A DNA stretch of 31,518 bases from a virus, in IMG/VR virus record IMGVR_UViG_3300013131_000154, positions 1 through 31,518 of that record. One strand, written 5' to 3'. Numbering within the stretch: position 1 is the first letter of the stretch; each line of letters opens with the position of its first letter. The translations under genes were made by a program, and so were the position numbers. The notes below the pieces were generated by a model. It saw only the letters and a program-made list of their open reading frames with translations. It was not told the DNA's origin and made no database searches. This document shows, in pieces, positions 30,901 to 31,518 of the stretch.

Positions 30901-31085
30901 TCAGATGATGATGATAATATTTCATCCTTTTCTTTTACACTTAAGTTTTTAAAGATGTATGCAGCTTCTGTAAGAGAAGGTATTGTATGGTTATTCATTA
31001 CAAAAGCAGTCATTGCGTCTGCTTCATTATATGCTTCAACTAAAGCTTTCCACTCAGGAGTATTTTTATTTGGACATGGACTCAT
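24969..31085 (-). CDS. Giant polyvalent virion-associated protein with RecB-family nuclease domain, 2038 aa
   Basis: The longest gene of the window. The N-terminus (PCPNKNTPEWKALVEAY ... NNHTIPSLTEAA) matches the opening I recall from giant polyvalent proteins of Bacteroidota phages. Residues about 140-330 form a PD-(D/E)XK domain: GTFVHE (147-152), E224 in PEITVFG, D242 in GRLDLLLV, DFKTK (256-260) and QLGVY (318-322), all motifs of a RecB/Cas4-like nuclease. Residues about 430-1150 are highly charged and helical, probably coiled coil. Near 1879-1897 is a membrane-like helix (MMTLLTILSMALLSYV) followed by KRKDDDDEE. The protein probably rides in or near the virion tail and is injected with DNA; that is inference from size, position and membrane segment. 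Its start lies two bases from the stop of another long gene. Confidence 0.85.
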   Translation of the reverse strand: MSPCPNKNTPEWKALVEAYNEADAMTAFVMNNHTIPSLTEAAYIFKNLSVKEKDEILSSSSDEFKLKRAKMQNAVIEKVSFTANPAQQATLKKIQAMNESYQKFLQDNIDAINSGKPGTKTKSVSAFTGTSEFKGDPSEYEAYKLFGTFVHEVLELSQTKAIVENKTITEVYTKEYFDEMYENYIKKNPFTIENLSKDELYAMAQGIISTVAQPGKAGFKVLPEITVFGKSSVGTPIVGRLDLLLVDPLGRVQIFDFKTKKLKRLYQWNSLTNQSEVNIDAALYEMAMKENQIANLSATGISFRQIGARSVYDNWMVQLGVYENMLIQNGIDMIEEQNKTIVSLLYQVDENTKEFKGAVEYIFNGENYYDLVRNTYYGQNGATMSSVDATNQHVLRLRQAVEKEVPTGKVIEEEAVASKSIDEVYDVTPTEQNIKNFIANIEKLIDGQLQSITEDIENANSKTEEKRDEDYIRMLRKRRDTINEYKTIVDKLKTSNPSDLMYATNFANSLSIAEDDFNTLLKVSNSAAAVFTDENSTEDQRTKALKQATEAYDKGIMLKHIVDVLEEIVDEAASMPDSTITADSPVRKKLSDIRMASNIITSNFKDKVGMNHAIWMLQQLDEETVSRVSEQQKDVAKTTLNVINKELYQLKTDPKLGVYTKLKYTLFSLTDKDFKEKFKTAMGKGGDMALARIEKLERKKLQLEYLIKGYDVSEESLKTYINGITDPAAPIYPGMQNPLETDSMLSGWMMDSTIASASNSDRLLATATMFLKNQKMQGEHNVMKDPKLKKLINNVNSLVESGAFTLEELNKFISEWRTIEYVDSKGERQEKRVFDIAKPYSEEYERTYRNYSIRLKELTREIFDLKADYNRKFKTDQKDEAYRALEEKRNERDQFNNEYIEWILENASLPYSDKFYELQLKLPNEIREQIQKLYLEQETIMFDVGRGNEALLEEEDFVRLQEIDIEIKKLRIKAQENNADYTQYLEQLNDLYEYGLNDDAYLRAENDAKIRFSDDPERLNVWYKTNSVTRPKSEWYEKTNELYEERAQIYGNSNDEIKDLADRKRKIMLPYKQNGRFNPKFLSFEEIQELDQIEARIEDIIEESSRLSKGQNKLDPADRKRAQEIRDELSRLVSGQINPLYQEEFDQRYRVLKKEFEMFIEADSKYSAINSGVSSLTEDEKNQAKDEWISATMSFMRAERDFESWYNNNHLNKYQLLATGQDNVESRQPKSFNFEKLPNSSVAADYMETVPNPKYYKTRALRIGNWSLDGNRLTNKEIKELKNDPQQVEDLLLAGRLITLPGAINEDFLKSPDGIPMPKEVKKSTDGHYYIDPNVRPSQNINNKFVELMNNPKMFELYNNLTSLFFDLQKKMDGRKMGYQVPGFAASVVESMKELGGAKGLNKQYKAWLDKNLKAESEQDKASNVYGNSAAKVRMRFSNQLSEEIQTTDALGAVVKWATEAHMSIAMQEVAPKSEAFIKFLELQAEKLKTDSLTDTYITNEKGEKVKVDLSKKVKEVENVIDILKYENKKYLYGILEEEQNLAVKKKVDAFFKYTSFIRIGFDVANQVKNFTSGNVQAWLAAGGSDSDHYTKKDWLFAKGKVYGQQGFLANYLKDWGKVDDLADTTLLYRMMNPLQKDQLKYYSDILGGKGRRLKEKFSHVAELGYILQDKGDTEIGVTVMYAVMNKNKFELIESIDPATGEKVFKRDANGDVIMVPAHEAYVQDGEGNLVRRNDVNYTETDEARLRNIIYSEMRRAQGNYATTDQTKFESRILGKMVFFFRKFLVPQFLNRFGYLRTNWEGAEVTMGYWRATRRAIKMFGMGNTAKEFFIGSKTMSKIGMSGGTEAYEVIDPNTGEVVEKEKIGDFYSKRIRHARQDAIMMTLLTILSMALLSYVKRKDDDDEEIGFLEGNAIRVIWGTKAETVSMFPIGEGSNEYVKNFTTAIPFMREASSLIKFGNHAVKYGIAMTMNGGEEPDAGYDSEFYQEVWKDAFYTRKYGAYEKGDAKFTKDFVDLTGIKNFRDLVTPQYRIDVLKGKQ

Positions 31086-31086
31086 A

Positions 31087-31518
31087 TTACAAACATTTTA
31101 TATCATCAAGTACTTCTTTATTAGTTCTACCTTGGCTTCTAAGTGTATTTACAAGCCTGTTTAATAAAAAACCATAATCATTAAGATTATGTCTAGAACC
31201 ATTTTCACTATAAAGATACTTAATAACATCAGGAGTTAGGTTAAGATTGTACAAATCATCTACAAATTCACTTGAAAATTCCTTAGATGTGTTATTTAAA
31301 AAGTTTTTAAAAGTAGCATGATAAACAATATCCTTCACTTTACTATCAGGAAATATAGTATCAAGATATTGAGAGTATAGTTGTTGAGCAGTTGCTTTTT
31401 GTTGTGGGGTTATTTGATTAGCTATAGCTTTTTCATATAAATATTTAGATTTATCTGTAGCAGAAGAAGATAATTTTATAGTAGGGTATTTATCTTGAAT
31501 AGCTTTTCTTACTACATA
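31087..31518 (-). CDS. C-terminal part of another long leftward protein (5' end outside window)
   Basis: This reading frame has no stop up to the right edge, so the start lies beyond the window; 143 residues are visible. A GTG at 31336-31338 could act as a start, but the open frame continues with the same composition upstream (KLSSSATDKSKYLYEKAI, TPQQKATAQQLYSQYLD), so a partial gene is more likely. VKDIVYHATFKNFLN resembles the VYHGT segments in polyvalent phage proteins with ADP-ribosyltransferase-like folds, but this is only suggestive. It ends one base before the start of the 2038-residue gene, indicating co-translation. Confidence 0.75.
   Translation of the reverse strand, partial: YVVRKAIQDKYPTIKLSSSATDKSKYLYEKAIANQITPQQKATAQQLYSQYLDTIFPDSKVKDIVYHATFKNFLNNTSKEFSSEFVDDLYNLNLTPDVIKYLYSENGSRHNLNDYGFLLNRLVNTLRSQGRTNKEVLDDIKCL

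Noticed and set aside
24969-31085. Giant gene as a virion RNA polymerase like those of crAss-like phages
   Set aside because: I looked for a DxDxD catalytic motif (DFDGD type) and found none. The only Asp-rich stretch (KRKDDDDEE, after the membrane segment) does not fit.

Overview
The window is part of the genome of a double-stranded DNA tailed phage (Caudoviricetes), very probably infecting a member of the Bacteroidota. The evidence is a strongly A+T-rich composition, start codons preceded by A/T-rich leaders rather than Shine-Dalgarno GGAGG boxes, two good matches to the Bacteroidota promoter consensus TTG-N(17-23)-TAnnTTTG, and tail-fibre and giant-protein types typical of Bacteroidota phages. 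The gene set (dUTPase, uracil-DNA glycosylase, SF2 and DnaB-type helicases, Toprim primase, short family B polymerase, PD-(D/E)XK nuclease, amidase, multi-kilobase virion-like genes) is reminiscent of crAss-like phages (Crassvirales). No capsid, portal, terminase or RNA polymerase gene is visible, so that assignment is an inference. No tRNA, rRNA, CRISPR array or insertion sequence was seen.

Layout. (1) 1-16832, rightward: nucleotide metabolism and DNA replication/recombination. It opens with unknown proteins (2-1642), an intrinsic terminator, dUTPase, small unknowns, an HNH endonuclease, an SF2 helicase and its partner. After one isolated leftward gene (5319-5726) come UDG, a DnaB-type helicase, a P-loop ATPase (Sak4-like), an SSB-like protein, a terminator, primase, a GIY-YIG endonuclease, a Cas4/RecE-like nuclease, two unknowns, DNA polymerase B, an unknown, and a deoxynucleoside monophosphate kinase. 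Most junctions overlap (ATGA, TAATG, ATGAGTAG), so translation is probably coupled. (2) 16842-18463, leftward: a hairpin terminator, a tiny basic protein, a holin-like protein, an Amidase_2 endolysin, a membrane-anchored coiled coil and a small membrane protein, i.e. a lysis cassette. (3) 18591-20890, rightward: seven mostly small, unrecognised genes, likely an early or accessory module, starting at a divergent intergenic region. (4) 20876-31518, leftward: tail genes. These are a LamG-like receptor-binding candidate, a fibre-associated protein, a repeat-containing tail fibre, a further tail protein, a 2038-residue polyvalent protein with an N-terminal RecB-family nuclease domain and a C-terminal membrane segment, and the 3' end of another long gene running off the right edge.

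How it fits together. dUTPase, UDG and dNMP kinase manage nucleotide pools and keep uracil out of DNA. DnaB-type helicase, primase, SSB and PolB form a phage-encoded replisome. The P-loop ATPase, Cas4/RecE-like nuclease and SF2 helicase likely serve recombination. Amidase, holin and the coiled-coil membrane protein lyse the host. The leftward right-hand block builds the adsorption and injection apparatus. The most notable points are the GIY-YIG gene bracketed by 10-bp direct repeats that coincide with start/stop junctions, a strong terminator just upstream of the primase, active-site deviations in primase and polymerase, and the nuclease-bearing 2038-residue protein.
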